DNA from: Coleophoma eucalyptorum
Taxonomy: Eukaryota > Ascomycota > Leotiomycetes > Helotiales > Dermateaceae
Direction: 5' to 3'
Assembly: GCA_026120035.1 (NCBI GenBank)
Contig: JALRME010000084.1
Coordinates: 1 to 38,629, forward strand
Length of the DNA: 38,629 nucleotides
A program made the translations under genes and the position numbers. The notes below the pieces were generated by a model. That model saw only the letters and a program-made list of their open reading frames with translations. It was not told the origin of the DNA and searched no databases. Shown here piece by piece: positions 20,802 through 30,177 of this stretch (position 1 is the stretch's first letter; every line of letters begins with the position of its first letter).

Positions 20802-22332
20802 CTAGATGAGACCGACAATAGCTTGCCGAACATCGTTGGAGTGGATCGGCTTGTAGCATTTATAATAGCAATGTCGCCATTGAATACCTGCCTGTTTCTT
20901 CCTGTTGAAGCTTTCCCAGAATGTAGTCCTTCCAGGCACACAACAAAGGTCCAGAATTCTCATACGCTTCAATGTGCTCTTCTGAAAAGTTCGGAGTGTA
21001 GGAGAATCTGCCCTTTCTGTATCAGGAATGAGTCCATCCTGACCCTGGAGATTTGCTAGCACAGACTGCACCTCTGGATACCAAGGATACCAAAACTCAA
21101 CTAGAACTACTCCAAAAGACCATACATCAACTTTGTTTGAGTATGAGCCTTTTTCCATCTCTGGCGCTTGATAGAGTAAAGTACCGCAGTACGTTTCCAT
21201 CTTAAATCCTTGATGTGACTCTCCAAAGTCTATAAGTTTGCAGTTTAATTCTGGGTCTCTAGTTACGAGAATATTTGCTGGCTTGATATCACGATGTGTG
21301 ATTTCCTGATCGTGGAGGTATGATATGGCTCGTGACAACAATCGAGCTATAAACAGGACATCGCGCTGCGGAATATCTTCGAAGTCGGCCAACGGCTTTC
21401 CGACAATGAGCTCCATAACAAGCGTAGGATGTGGGCAATGGACAAAATCAAGGAACCGTACGATGTTTGTCTGATTTGTAAGTTATTACAAAGTATAAAC
21501 AAGTGATTCGAGAACTTAACATGTGCTACATTCTTAAGCAGCTTTATCTCCGATTCGAACCCCGCGAGTTGCTTATCATGAAATATTTTCAGCGCGATTC
21601 GGTCACCAGTGTATCGATCGACCCCAGGATAAACTCTTCCAGTGCTACCATCCCCGAGTTTGTGTTCAAAAAATGGTATCTTGGTGCATCCTGCTTAGTA
21701 TTAGGTTTAGAGTTCCTTACCACAGCAGGAGTAGCCGTCGTCGAGCTAGAGACTTGGAGTTTTCCAATCACAGGAACTGAATTCTGTACTTGGGAGTAGT
21801 ACGCATCCAAAGCACATTCAAATTCCTCTTGCATATTGCCATGGAATGGAACCTCGATTGAAAAGACTAGTTTCCCAGTGATGACTTCTATATAGCAGCC
21901 GGGCTGGCATAAAGCTCTTTGGTCCCCCTGGCGAATGATCTCGGTCGTATCATTAAACCTCATTGGAAGACCTTGAGTCGAGCGGTTTATGATTATAGGG
22001 ATTCGTGAATTCCAGTTGTGGTTGATCTCAAAATGCACCCCACTAACTCCTCTGTAATTGTTTTTATCAAGCAGGATATCACACAATTGGGGATTGCTAC
22101 CAAATACCCATCCTCGTGTCTTGTCACGCGGCGGGGTGTCCGTCTGCAAGCTTATTTCATAAATTGTTGGCGCCAACTGAGGTGTCGTATCGCGGTCTTT
22201 GCGATTCTTTGAGGGCGGCGTCACTTGACTGCGATATATGGCGTTGTGTGGTAAACGCAAACATATGCTGTTTTGGGAGTTCCCCCTTGGCCGTAGCAAA
22301 AGGATGATTTTTGTAAGATCTTTATCCTTCAT
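20802..22332 (-). CDS. FHA-domain Ser/Thr protein kinase, Rad53/Chk2-type
   Basis: Exons 22332-21721, 21679-21521 and 21470-20802 (minus) join in phase to 479 aa. Intron 1 is short (41 nt, TACTAAG branch, CAAG acceptor) and places LGDGSTGRVYPGVD directly after the linker. FHA domain, residues about 74-150: GWVFGSN, then SGVHFEI and NRSTQG, including the Ser-x-x-His phosphothreonine-binding pair. Kinase domain from about 205: glycine loop, K235 (IALKIF), E248, HRDIKPAN (D318, N323), DFG at 338-340, APE at 359-361, DVWSFGVV. All catalytic residues are present, so an active kinase is plausible. FHA-then-kinase is the layout of DNA-damage checkpoint kinases (Chk2, Cds1, Dun1). Being small and sitting in an accessory region, it is probably a paralogue rather than the essential checkpoint gene. 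The last 50 residues are unsure. Confidence 0.78.
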
Positions 22333-22604
22333 CTTCAAGGCTTGAGCAAGGACGTGAATGAATCAAGAGTATGAGTATGAGTACGGAAGGCAAGTAAAAC
22401 AGAAAAAGACATCAACGATACCTGGATGGTATAAGTGGTCGGGGGAAAGGCTTGCAAGCATTTGTTCAAGGATATTGCCATAGGTGAGGACGATGTGATT
22501 AATAGGTCTTCTGTGATGTTGATTGGAATGGAGTGATTCATTATGAAACTTCAGCAAGGTATGGATCAGCGTGGCGCCTGATTGTGGACGGGTCACCTCC
22601 AAAA

Positions 22605-23624
22605 ATGAGTTTTGGATCTGTACCTTATCTTTCCAAGAAGTAAGATATCAATTAGCGTGCATATAGCTCTTGGCTTGTACCTTAGGTCGGCGCTCGGTCC
22701 AGCTGTTCCAAATTCGGCGGAGTGGGTCGCACGGGGCCAAAGCACAGGCCACACGGGGCTCAATCCTTCCTTTGATCCTTCAAGCGCGTCCTTCGTAACT
22801 TCTCCACCGCCTCCAAGACGACCATTTCACAAGCTTCGCTGCACCCACGACATGACGAGTTGTTCTTTCTCCTCCACGAAGCGTTAGCTCTGAATCTCCT
22901 GATGGTCTCGACATAAGCCAACTAACGTCACTCCTTGAAAAACAACGCGATACATCTCCTCAATTCTCGATCATTTCTCGCGACTCTACACCCAATCTTG
23001 CCCCAACTGCAGAAGAGTGGAAGCAGCGAGTGGACGTGCTACATGTTTCGATCAAGAATTTGGGAGGTAGAACGGGTCGAAATGCTATCGTTGATAGTAA
23101 ATATTGGGCCACAGAAGCAGACTACATGCAAGCCCAATTCGAGAAACGATGTTCCGACAAAGACGAGCGCGCTCATAATAATAAGTTTTTTAAAAACGTT
23201 AAACAACTACCCTGGTTCGAAACTTATGTTAATATAAAAACGCTAGGTCAACAAAATTGTCACCAAGTTACTTTTGATATCGTCTATCAGAAACATCGGG
23301 CGGAATATTGGACGAAACTCTGCCATACACAAGATATTGAGTCTGCACGCTCCGCCATCCAGGATGAGTTCTATTGGTATGTCGAATTCAGCCACTTCTC
23401 AAAAGAGCTCGGAAAACTAGAGAACAAGATATTGAACCAAGTTGGAGCTGCTTCCCGGCCAACTCGGCGGTCAAGACGGCCTACTGAACCAAATTCTTGG
23501 CGTATTGGAAAAACCTATAACCTCCGCCGAGGAAGAACAATCGAATGTGGATGATGGTAGTGTGACTATAGAGGCTACTTCTGCGGAAATACAAAATCTT
23601 ATCCACCAATATATCCTAATATAG
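22605..23624 (+). pseudogene. Unknown protein, frames broken
   Basis: Divergent from the kinase, 272 bp apart. The first exon starts at ATG 22605 (MSFGSVPYLSK) and meets a consensus GTAAGA donor near 22640. After TACCTTAG near 22685 the frame continues as ALGPAVPNSAEWVARGQSTG and FVTSPPPPRRPF. At about 22865 the coding-like frame changes: SPPRSVSSESPDGLDISQLT leads to NLGGRTGRNAIVDSKYWATE, then FYWYVEFSHFSKELGKLENK. Near 23445 it changes again to LLPGQLGGQDGLLNQILGVL, ending at TAG 23624. I found no introns of normal length that explain the two shifts, so I call it a damaged gene; sequence errors or unusual splicing remain possible. The middle is charged and helical. No domain recognised. Confidence 0.4.
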
Positions 23625-23837
23625 AGTTTGTAATTTACTATCCTGTTACACCACGATTTCCAAGCCTATATCGCCACATGGCAAGCTTTATGTGCCACGC
23701 TCTAGCGATCACAAAAGCCGCACAGAAAACCATTATGACAACACAAGACCCTGCAGTGAGACATGCTTTCTCTATAATACCACGTTTGATTTGGAAATCA
23801 ACCGCCGTGTCGGGTATTGGTAGCTTGAAAAATACTG

Positions 23838-23894
23838 ACGTATTTCACAAGCGAGTCGGACACACAAGCGAGTCGGACACGAAAACGCTGGAAC
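23838..23894 (+). repeat. Left terminal inverted repeat with 17-bp tandem duplication
   Basis: It starts ACGTATTTC, followed by two tandem copies of ACAAGCGAGTCGGACAC and then GAAAACGCTGGAAC. The right repeat has one copy of the 17-mer. The extra copy makes this repeat 57 bp instead of 40. Confidence 0.9.
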
Positions 23895-23945
23895 ACTACA
23901 ATTTCTAGTATAGTATAACAACCACTTCTAAAAACAATACTTATT

Positions 23946-25790
23946 CTATATCAATTGGATCCTGAGCTTGCTCGCATGTACGAGCATTATGTCCAACACG
24001 ATTACATAAGCCACAGCGTCGTCGCCGCCCTTTTGAGTCCTCGGGCTGTATAGCTTTATTTCTTTTGTCTTGTTTAGTTTGCTTACTTTGTACAAGTTCC
24101 TAACCCTCCTCGACTGTAATATTTCTACCATAATGTAAACGTCGCTTTTTCTTTCTTTCCCTTCTCTTTTTAGCTTGATTTGCCTCTTGTAAGGCCTTAA
24201 CCTCAGCTCTAAGGAGTGTAGCCGAATGGACTATAATTTGAGCTCCTTTGACAAGCTAGTCAAATGCCTGTTTAATTGGGGTTAGAGAGCTATTCTGGTG
24301 TTTTGTAATATGGTCCTTAATATGTGAGGTCTGGAATTCAAGCCCTACTGCATTTTGTAGTGTCTTTGATATGCAATCTAGTCCTTGGATAGGAGGTAGT
24401 AGCGGTGGTGTTGGTGTTTTTAATTAGAGATCTAGGTGGGAGAGGACATTCTCTGGATCGTACGGAACTAATCCTGTAGCTCGGAATCCACTTATAATAT
24501 TCTGTTTTGTAAAAGCAGCTTTAAATGCCTCCTTAAATACAGAGAGGAACTCAAGCTTAGTAATATAATGAATTCGAACCCGAATTAGATTCTTAATGTT
24601 GGTTTACGTAGGGTAACGTAGGTACTTGACTAGCGTGTCAAAACGTATGATGTTCATAAAATTGGTTAAAGATGTTGATTGAAGAGAGTGTGAGGCAGAG
24701 AGGTATAAGTACCTCTCTCGCTAAGAATACATGCGACTAGGTCTCGTGATTGACCTGTTGTAATAGCATTCCGATACTTAATTTGCTTGCCGTATAATGC
24801 TTTAAGTAGACCAAACCATCTAATATCAAGAGGCTAGAGTATGTGAGAGGAATGCGGTGGTATACAGAGTATAATATTGTTGTTTTCCGTACAGAATTTC
24901 TAGAACTAAGCTAAGAGATAAGACTCGTGACCATCTAGAATTAAGAGACGGTATTTCCCAATTGTACGACCTCTTGTGTGTTTATCAAAGTGTCGAATTT
25001 ACTAGAATCCAATTTCGTTCGTAGTCTACCTATTCTCACTTAGTGTTATCACCTAATCCTATGGGAGGCTAGAATCTTTATACTAGGCCGAGAGGTGGTT
25101 CTGCCCTTTGAAAATAATGAATAGAGGAATTGTCTAGCCGTACGAATTGATACCTTGTATAATTGATACCTACTCTCGATTACCTAATTGTGCAGTCTTT
25201 GGACGATTCTTTGACTCTAAGCTTGTAACTACCTTAGTAGTAGCAATAACTCCTATAAGAAATCTAGCTTTATCGAAGTTGTATATATCCTCCTCTAATT
25301 CCGTATTTTGTAACCGTATTTCGTACGAGCTTAAACTAGTTCCTTATAATAACTGGATCTTCGCATTGTGCTCTTTTGTAGTCATATTTGCGACTAAACT
25401 TTGTCTTAAGTTCCGTACGACGTTTGACAAAGTAGAAGTCCAATTAATGCCTACTAGAGGCGCGTTTCGTTCGGCAAGAAGAAGGTCTACCATTTCTTAT
25501 ACATATTGAGGTCGAGGAAACCTACGTGAATCGAGGTCAAGGATATATTGTACAACAGCTTGCTCTTCTTCAGAGGTAAGTTTTCGAGAGTTTGGAATAG
25601 CGTCGCGTCGAGAAGGTATTCCGCTGTATCGATCGTGTAGGGTCGAAGGAGGTACGTCGTATACTATAGCAGTAGCTCTAATAGTCTTAGTTTGACCTTA
25701 TTTAAGTGCCTGAATAGTTAAAAGAATCCTACCGTATTGATTAGAAGTTAGTACTTGATTTGTGGAAACATAATAGGTGGTGGATTGACT
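23946..25790 (-). pseudogene. Fot1-like DDE transposase, inactivated
   Basis: Minus-strand reading gives an N-terminal helix-turn-helix (YDVPPSTLHDRYSG), a CENP-B-type HTH (LTSEEEQAVVQYILDLDSR), then the DDE region with NFDKARFLIG and LILDGHES, and PLDIRWFGLLKALYGK with exactly 35 residues between the second and third Asp (DD35D). It ends in a CCHC knuckle (RCGLCNRVGHNARTC, about 23967-24020). More than a dozen in-frame stops are present and all that I checked are TAA or TAG where CAA, CAG or TGG is expected (for example L-stop-PLD for LQPLD). This is the C-to-T at CpA signature of RIP on both strands. No functional transposase could be made from this copy. Confidence 0.85.
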
Positions 25791-25807
25791 AAATTTAACG
25801 CGTTCGC

Positions 25808-25847
25808 GTTCTAGCGTTTTCGTGTCCGACTCGCTTGTGAAATACGT
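25808..25847 (-). repeat. Right terminal inverted repeat
   Basis: The reverse complement begins ACGTATTTCACAAGCGAG, with a single copy of the 17-mer duplicated in the left repeat, and ends GAAAACGCTAGAAC. It matches the left repeat except for one A/G difference near the inner end. Confidence 0.9.
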
Positions 25848-26414
25848 TATATATATTGGTACAAGATACGAGTTCGTAGCAGAGAATCCGGAAAGAATCA
25901 CTGATGCTCGGATGAAGATTCTTATAGAAGTAAGGCTTTGATCGTTGTACTTGAAAATGTCGTAACGTAGCACAAGAGCGAAGGCAAGACACATTGTTCC
26001 TGTGAATACAAGAGCAACCGAAATGTAGTAACCTATCGTATCCACGCCCTCTAGGGTATGGCTAAGCACATTGTCGACGCTGTGTAAAAGCAAGAAAGCT
26101 TTTTGAATGTCGTGGCATATAGCATAGGACTCGAAGCCAAAACATATGTCTACCGTTCCCGCAGTGATATAGGTTATCTGTTTTGAGGAACCAATATTTT
26201 CTAGGACCCAGCCATCTTCCTGGAGGTTTTTGAACTAGCCCAAGTTATTACCTATTATGGTGAAGAGTTCTATACTTACGGTAAAACTTACGATACCTGC
26301 ATTGCGACAACATCTATTCCATAAAACTAAAGCGTTGACTGTAGCGAAAATGAAGGCGAAAATTTCAAAGCTTGCTGTCAAGATCCTTTGAGCGCGCACC
26401 AATATGTTCGCCAT

Positions 26415-27334
26415 TTGTGGTCAAGTGTTGAGTACTGAATATGTTATCAAAGTCTCAGAAGCAGGAAAACTGTGATTTATAAAGAGAGCAAAAGTATAGA
26501 GGCGCTACCTTGAGAGTGTTCGGACGATTGAATGTGTGGATTATGCATGAGTCATTTTATCATCATCTAAGATACAAGATCTAAAATACAAGATCTAAGA
26601 ATTCACACATCATGAACCCTGTTCTACGCGCCTTCAGGTCTTTCGCAAGGATGTAGCACTTATCGGAACAATTAAATAGGCCCCTGTCTTATAAAATGGA
26701 GAGGGGCAGTAGAATCGATAGCACATTAAAGGGATTAAAGATAGAATGTAATGAATACTTAATAAGCATTTTAGAAAGCAGAATCGTCTATCAAATAACC
26801 AAAGATCTTTGATCATTCAGTGAATTCATTACCCAACGCATTCCAAAGCACCAATTCAATCAACCTCAACCTATAGTAATGTTAAGATGTCCAGAGTCTC
26901 ATGCCAAGTCATCGATACCCACAAAAATACCCCTGCAGCTGGTATGAAGGTTTCTTTGAAACCGTGGTGTCACTTGATTGGTGCCGTCAACATCGCTTTC
27001 TAGGGGACTACAACCACTGATGGCACGGTTCTTCAGTGGCATTCGGCTGGCAGGGATCAGAGGCATGACTTGGAGTTGAGCCATCTCTTTAACACCACAT
27101 CTGCGACCAAGATTATATTTGGTAGATGGGGCTCGATACGGCAACCTATTTCGGCAATGGCAACACCTGTTAGACAGTGGTTGATATTAACTTCGTGGTA
27201 GTGAGCACGGGCCGATATCACGTGCTCGCATTCATCGGACCATGGGAGTACAGGATGTACCTTACGCCCTGGAAGCCACCAGTATTTTACTCCATAGATT
27301 AGCAACCCGATATGTAAAAGATAGAAGAGGCCTC
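26415..27334. other. Intergenic; unassigned minus-strand frames 26899-27305
   Basis: Two overlapping minus frames (27305-27057 and 27144-26899) contain coding-like text such as GVAIAEIGCRIEPHLPNI and SGCSPLESDVDGTNQVT. I find no ATG-plus-splice model joining them and no domain, so they may be relics. A 13-base direct repeat (ATACAAGATCTAA) lies at about 26572-26597. The promoter of the membrane-protein gene lies just after 26414. Confidence 0.25.
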
Positions 27335-27994
27335 ATGAATTCTCAAAGACTCGCGCTGATGAAATATTTTAAAGAGAAACAATAACCCACACAAGGAGAA
27401 TATGACAACCTCACTCAAGAGCTTGGGCTTGACAAAACAAAGATACGAGGGTGGTTTAGCCACCAACGCCAGCGAGTGAAGTTGAAAAGAAAGATCGTTG
27501 AGTCTAAAGCTTTGGAAGATGCCGATTCAACAACCCCACCATCTCTTCCGGACGACAAAGGCTGTTTTACTCCACTGTCCCAAATTGATGCGTTCTCATT
27601 AGACCAGCCTCCTAACAATGAAGAAGCAGCGATAAGGCAAACGGTTGCTAATCAGGCTTCACAACCCATGATGGCTGATTCAGACTACAAGTGTCCAATC
27701 TGTTACAACCCACCACGGATAATAAGTCCATTCCAGATGATATCGCCATACTCGTCGGGGGGTTCCCTTTGTGTCGAGATAATGTATAGACCAGTGGCTC
27801 GAGAGATCTTGAGCAATTCTACTTCTTCGCCCCAGGAATTACAGGAAAACACCTCATCGTTTTCACCAGAGCCGCAATTCTGGCAACCTGAGCTACTTGG
27901 CAATGTGAATGATCCAAAGACAGCTAATGTAGAGGAGAGTGTTATTATGCACGATGGCCTCAAGAAACGTAGACGGCGAAGGACGGCATCGTGA
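27335..27994 (+). pseudogene. Homeobox protein with stop in helix 1
   Basis: From ATG 27335 the frame reads RLALMKYFKEKQ, then TAA (27383-27385), then PTQGEYDNLTQELGLDKTKI and RGWFSHQRQRVKLKRK. This is a homeodomain: helix 1, the loop where Tyr-Pro-Thr is usual, helix 2, and recognition helix 3 with the invariant WF and R. The stop replaces the tyrosine of the Q-Y-P-T turn. Downstream the frame stays open for about 200 codons through a disordered linker (STTPPSLPDDKG), an unplaced CPIC/CNPP-like Cys pair (DYKCPICYNPPR) and a basic C-terminus (KKRRRRRTAS) to TGA 27992-27994. Start codons after the stop would lose helix 1. One nonsense change separates this from an intact gene; an uncalled intron there is not apparent. 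Confidence 0.65.
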
Positions 27995-28077
27995 AAATGA
28001 TTCAATGGAGAAGATATCGTGAAGGAAATCTCGTTTTCCTTGTTCTCTTAATATTTGATATTCAATGTTAAATAAAA

Positions 28078-28711
28078 TCAAGTGCTACAAGGCTTCCTTC
28101 CAAAACCAGGTAGCAATGATTTTAGAATGCTGCGTACCATTGGTTTAGGACAATCGCGTTCTTGAACTGACCTTTCCAACAAACATGTTACCACCCTTTC
28201 AACCTGCTGGCTGCTCTTCGCCGAGATCTCGAAGAATGTATAGCCAAGTCGTTGCGCAAGCTGCTTCCCTTCAATGCCAGAGACTTCTCGTTCATCGGTT
28301 TTATCCTTCATATTTCCTACTAAAACCACCGCTTGTGATGGTGATAGCTCCCTAATTTCCTTATTGTACGTCTGAATTTGCTGAATCGAAGATGTCGCTC
28401 TTGTGCTGTATACTAGGATGAAGCCGTCGCTCTCGCGGATAGCTTGGTTTCGTACCTCCGGGTCGATATTGTGGCTGGCACCAATGTGCGGCATTTCAAC
28501 TACGATTCTGGCCCCGCGAAATAATACTTTAAGACAGTGTTACTCTTCTAGTGTAGTATGATACTCAAGCCTCCATTAGAAACTACCACGGACGAGACGG
28601 CTGTACTCACCGATTCAAGGACCTTTTTCATTGTATATTGGACAGCAAGAGCGGACTTCCCGACTCTTGATCTCCAAGCAAGCATATCTTGTATGTTTCG
28701 ATTGAGAGCAT
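28078..28711 (-). pseudogene. Ras-like small GTPase, frameshifted
   Basis: The minus strand from ATG 28711 reads MLSIETYKICLLGD. The P-loop then continues one base out of frame as SRVGKSALAVQYTMKKV, so a single base is missing near 28665. After a GTGAGT donor (about 28611), the region that should supply switch I is unreadable; KYYFAG and then RIVVEMPHIGASHN need another frame change near 28510. From there the frame is clean: QAIRESDGFILVYS, VLVGNMKDKTDE (the NKxD box with an extra residue) and FFEISAKSS (G5). The canonical DTAGQ box is replaced by EMPHIG. The C-terminus ends GRKPCST, one residue short of a CaaX box. Together this points to a Ras-superfamily relic rather than a working GTPase. 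Confidence 0.6.
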
Positions 28712-29353
28712 AATGTGAGAAATATTCCGATTTAGTTGTACTCTACTTTCCACCAGTTTTGAGAAATCGAAGCCAACTCCATTTTAACATGACCAAGCTA
28801 AGTAAACCACAATACCCCTGCTCTTTGTAGCTTGGGTGCCCTCAACCTGCAGCTGGATCCCGATGCATATGTAAGTAGCTAGATGAAGCAAGATATGGAT
28901 GGCGTTCATCATTGTTATAAAGCAAACTACACCTTCGTGCTTGTCAATGAGAACCTCAACCATGTTTTCAAGCAAAAAATATTTGAGATTCCAAATCATT
29001 GGTTACCCAGATTCAGGATGTGTGATTTTATGAATGGTAAGCATCATCGTAACATTCAGAGCAGCTTCTAACAAAATAAGTAGTTTATCACAAATGTTAT
29101 TGTTTCCATTATTGTAAAGTCGTACGTTTCTGTGGTTTTTATTTGATAAACGGATATTGCGAGAACAAAAACTTGCAAAACGAACGCGAATAGTAAGTTT
29201 AACTAGATACTGTCTTACGGTCTCTTTCTCACATCTTCTCAAGTCTTAGGACACGATGTTCTATGCATTCCAAACGATAAGTTTAGACGGGAAGATAAAA
29301 TGGGCAGGGGAAATACCAGCTCAGAGTACTCCTTGAATTTGTTATCGTTACTC
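28712..29353. other. Intergenic; weak minus-strand frames
   Basis: Minus frames at 28999-28784 and 29242-29003 contain hydrophobic text (ITMMNAIHILLHLATYICIG) but no start or domain. One half-match to the dispersed motif (TATCTTGCTTC on the minus strand, about 28883-28895) is present. Confidence 0.3.
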
Positions 29354-30121
29354 CTATACCAAATTTACAAACAATGCACCTCTGCCTGCGTCCACTTCAC
29401 GTATTTCTGCCATCCTCAAACATAAATACCAAGTTTTAGATTCGTTCGCAAACTTCACCAGAAGTGTATATGGACATCCGTCAGAAGATGACACGAATTG
29501 ATGAATGGTACCTTTGTTACGGATGTTGAAGGCCTCAAGATTCTTTGAGGCCTGGAATGTACCATGAACTAAACTTTTCTCCGAATCCCTAATCTCACAT
29601 TCGAATCCATCACTCTCAAGTATAAGTCCAGTAAACACGACCATACGTGCGGTCTCGTTGGGAGGAAGATGATTGTTAGGGAGACGCGTCGGCCAATTAC
29701 TCAAAATTGTAAAAAAGGTAGTTTTGGCGCTCTGCTTCAGACCCATCACCTCTTTGATGTCAAAACCAGATTTATTCGTCATCTCTCGGTTCGAAATCTC
29801 GTTACAGAGACCTAGGACATGGATGTAGTTGTAGTAGCTGTCATCCCTCTTAGTTTTGGCACCAGAGAGTGCTTCCTGCGCCGGTTTTGGAAGATACAGG
29901 ACGACTTCGCAATGCCTACGATTAAGTCGGAGTTCACACTGTGTCGAATCATAGGGTATCAGTGTCGTACTGTTAGACCGAGACAGGTTGATACTTTCTG
30001 AGAAGAAGCTTTGGGAGGTCTTTGTCGTAATTTTCTCTTTGATTACACGGTAGTGAGTATTGTCTGTTTGATGAAGAACTCCAAGTGCCTCGTTCTGGTT
30101 TGTGATTTCCCCAAAGCACAC
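29354..30121 (-). CDS. Hypothetical protein, 5' end unresolved
   Basis: A 256-codon minus-strand frame runs to a stop at 29354. The longest form has no in-frame ATG near its 5' end. An ATG eight codons further out (about 30136, MVDIE) is in another frame, so either a short first exon or a one-base lesion precedes it. The content is soluble and mixed alpha/beta: CELRLNRRHCEVVLYLPKP, MVVFTGLILESDGFECEIRD and SSDGCPYTLLVKFANESKTW, ending REVDAGRGALFVNLV. I do not recognise the family. Length and composition make chance unlikely. The duplicated motif array at 30.2-30.5 kb lies directly upstream and would be its promoter region. Confidence 0.45.
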   Translation of the reverse strand: MCFGEITNQNEALGVLHQTDNTHYRVIKEKITTKTSQSFFSESINLSRSNSTTLIPYDSTQCELRLNRRHCEVVLYLPKPAQEALSGAKTKRDDSYYNYIHVLGLCNEISNREMTNKSGFDIKEVMGLKQSAKTTFFTILSNWPTRLPNNHLPPNETARMVVFTGLILESDGFECEIRDSEKSLVHGTFQASKNLEAFNIRNKGTIHQFVSSSDGCPYTLLVKFANESKTWYLCLRMAEIREVDAGRGALFVNLV

Positions 30122-30177
30122 TCTATGTCCACCATACTACTGTTTTTATGCAGTCACAGCTGTAAAGTTCGTGGCGT

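Larger units (their letters stand above)
23838..25847 (-). mobile_element. Fot1/pogo-type DNA transposon, RIP-damaged
   Basis: A 2.0-kb element bounded by 40-bp terminal inverted repeats that differ at one position outside a 17-bp duplication in the left one. Its interior encodes, on the minus strand, a DDE_1-superfamily transposase full of TAA and TAG codons. It sits inside a membrane-protein gene. The size, repeat length, catalytic spacing and C-terminal zinc knuckle match Tc1/mariner-superfamily Fot1-like elements of ascomycetes. The target duplication is expected to be TA. Both edges lie in TA-rich sequence, so the exact junction is uncertain by a few bases. Confidence 0.85.
23638..26414 (-). 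pseudogene. Multi-pass membrane protein gene split by a transposon
   Basis: On the minus strand ATG 26414 opens exon 1 (26414-26280, MANILVRAQRILTASFEIF). A 45-nt intron (26279-26235) follows, then exon 2, which runs to the transposon edge at 25848. Reading resumes beyond the other edge at 23837 as VFFKLPIPDTAVDFQIKRG and ends at TAG 23638. Hydrophobic segments: ASFEIFAFIFATVNALVLW, YYISVALVFTGTMCLAFALV, FIRASVILSGFSATNSYLV and, past the element, ACLTAGSCVVIMVFCAAFVI. Neither half contains a premature stop, unlike the element between them. Without the insert it would be about 240 aa with four or more membrane spans. Family unknown. The 23.64-23.84 kb part is antisense to a short plus-strand frame, which is a shadow. 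Confidence 0.7.

Noticed and set aside
25698..26093. 131-codon minus-strand frame read as one protein
   Set aside because: Its C-terminal third (from TSESDTKTLE) is transposon terminal-repeat and interior sequence; only the part above 25847 belongs to the membrane protein.
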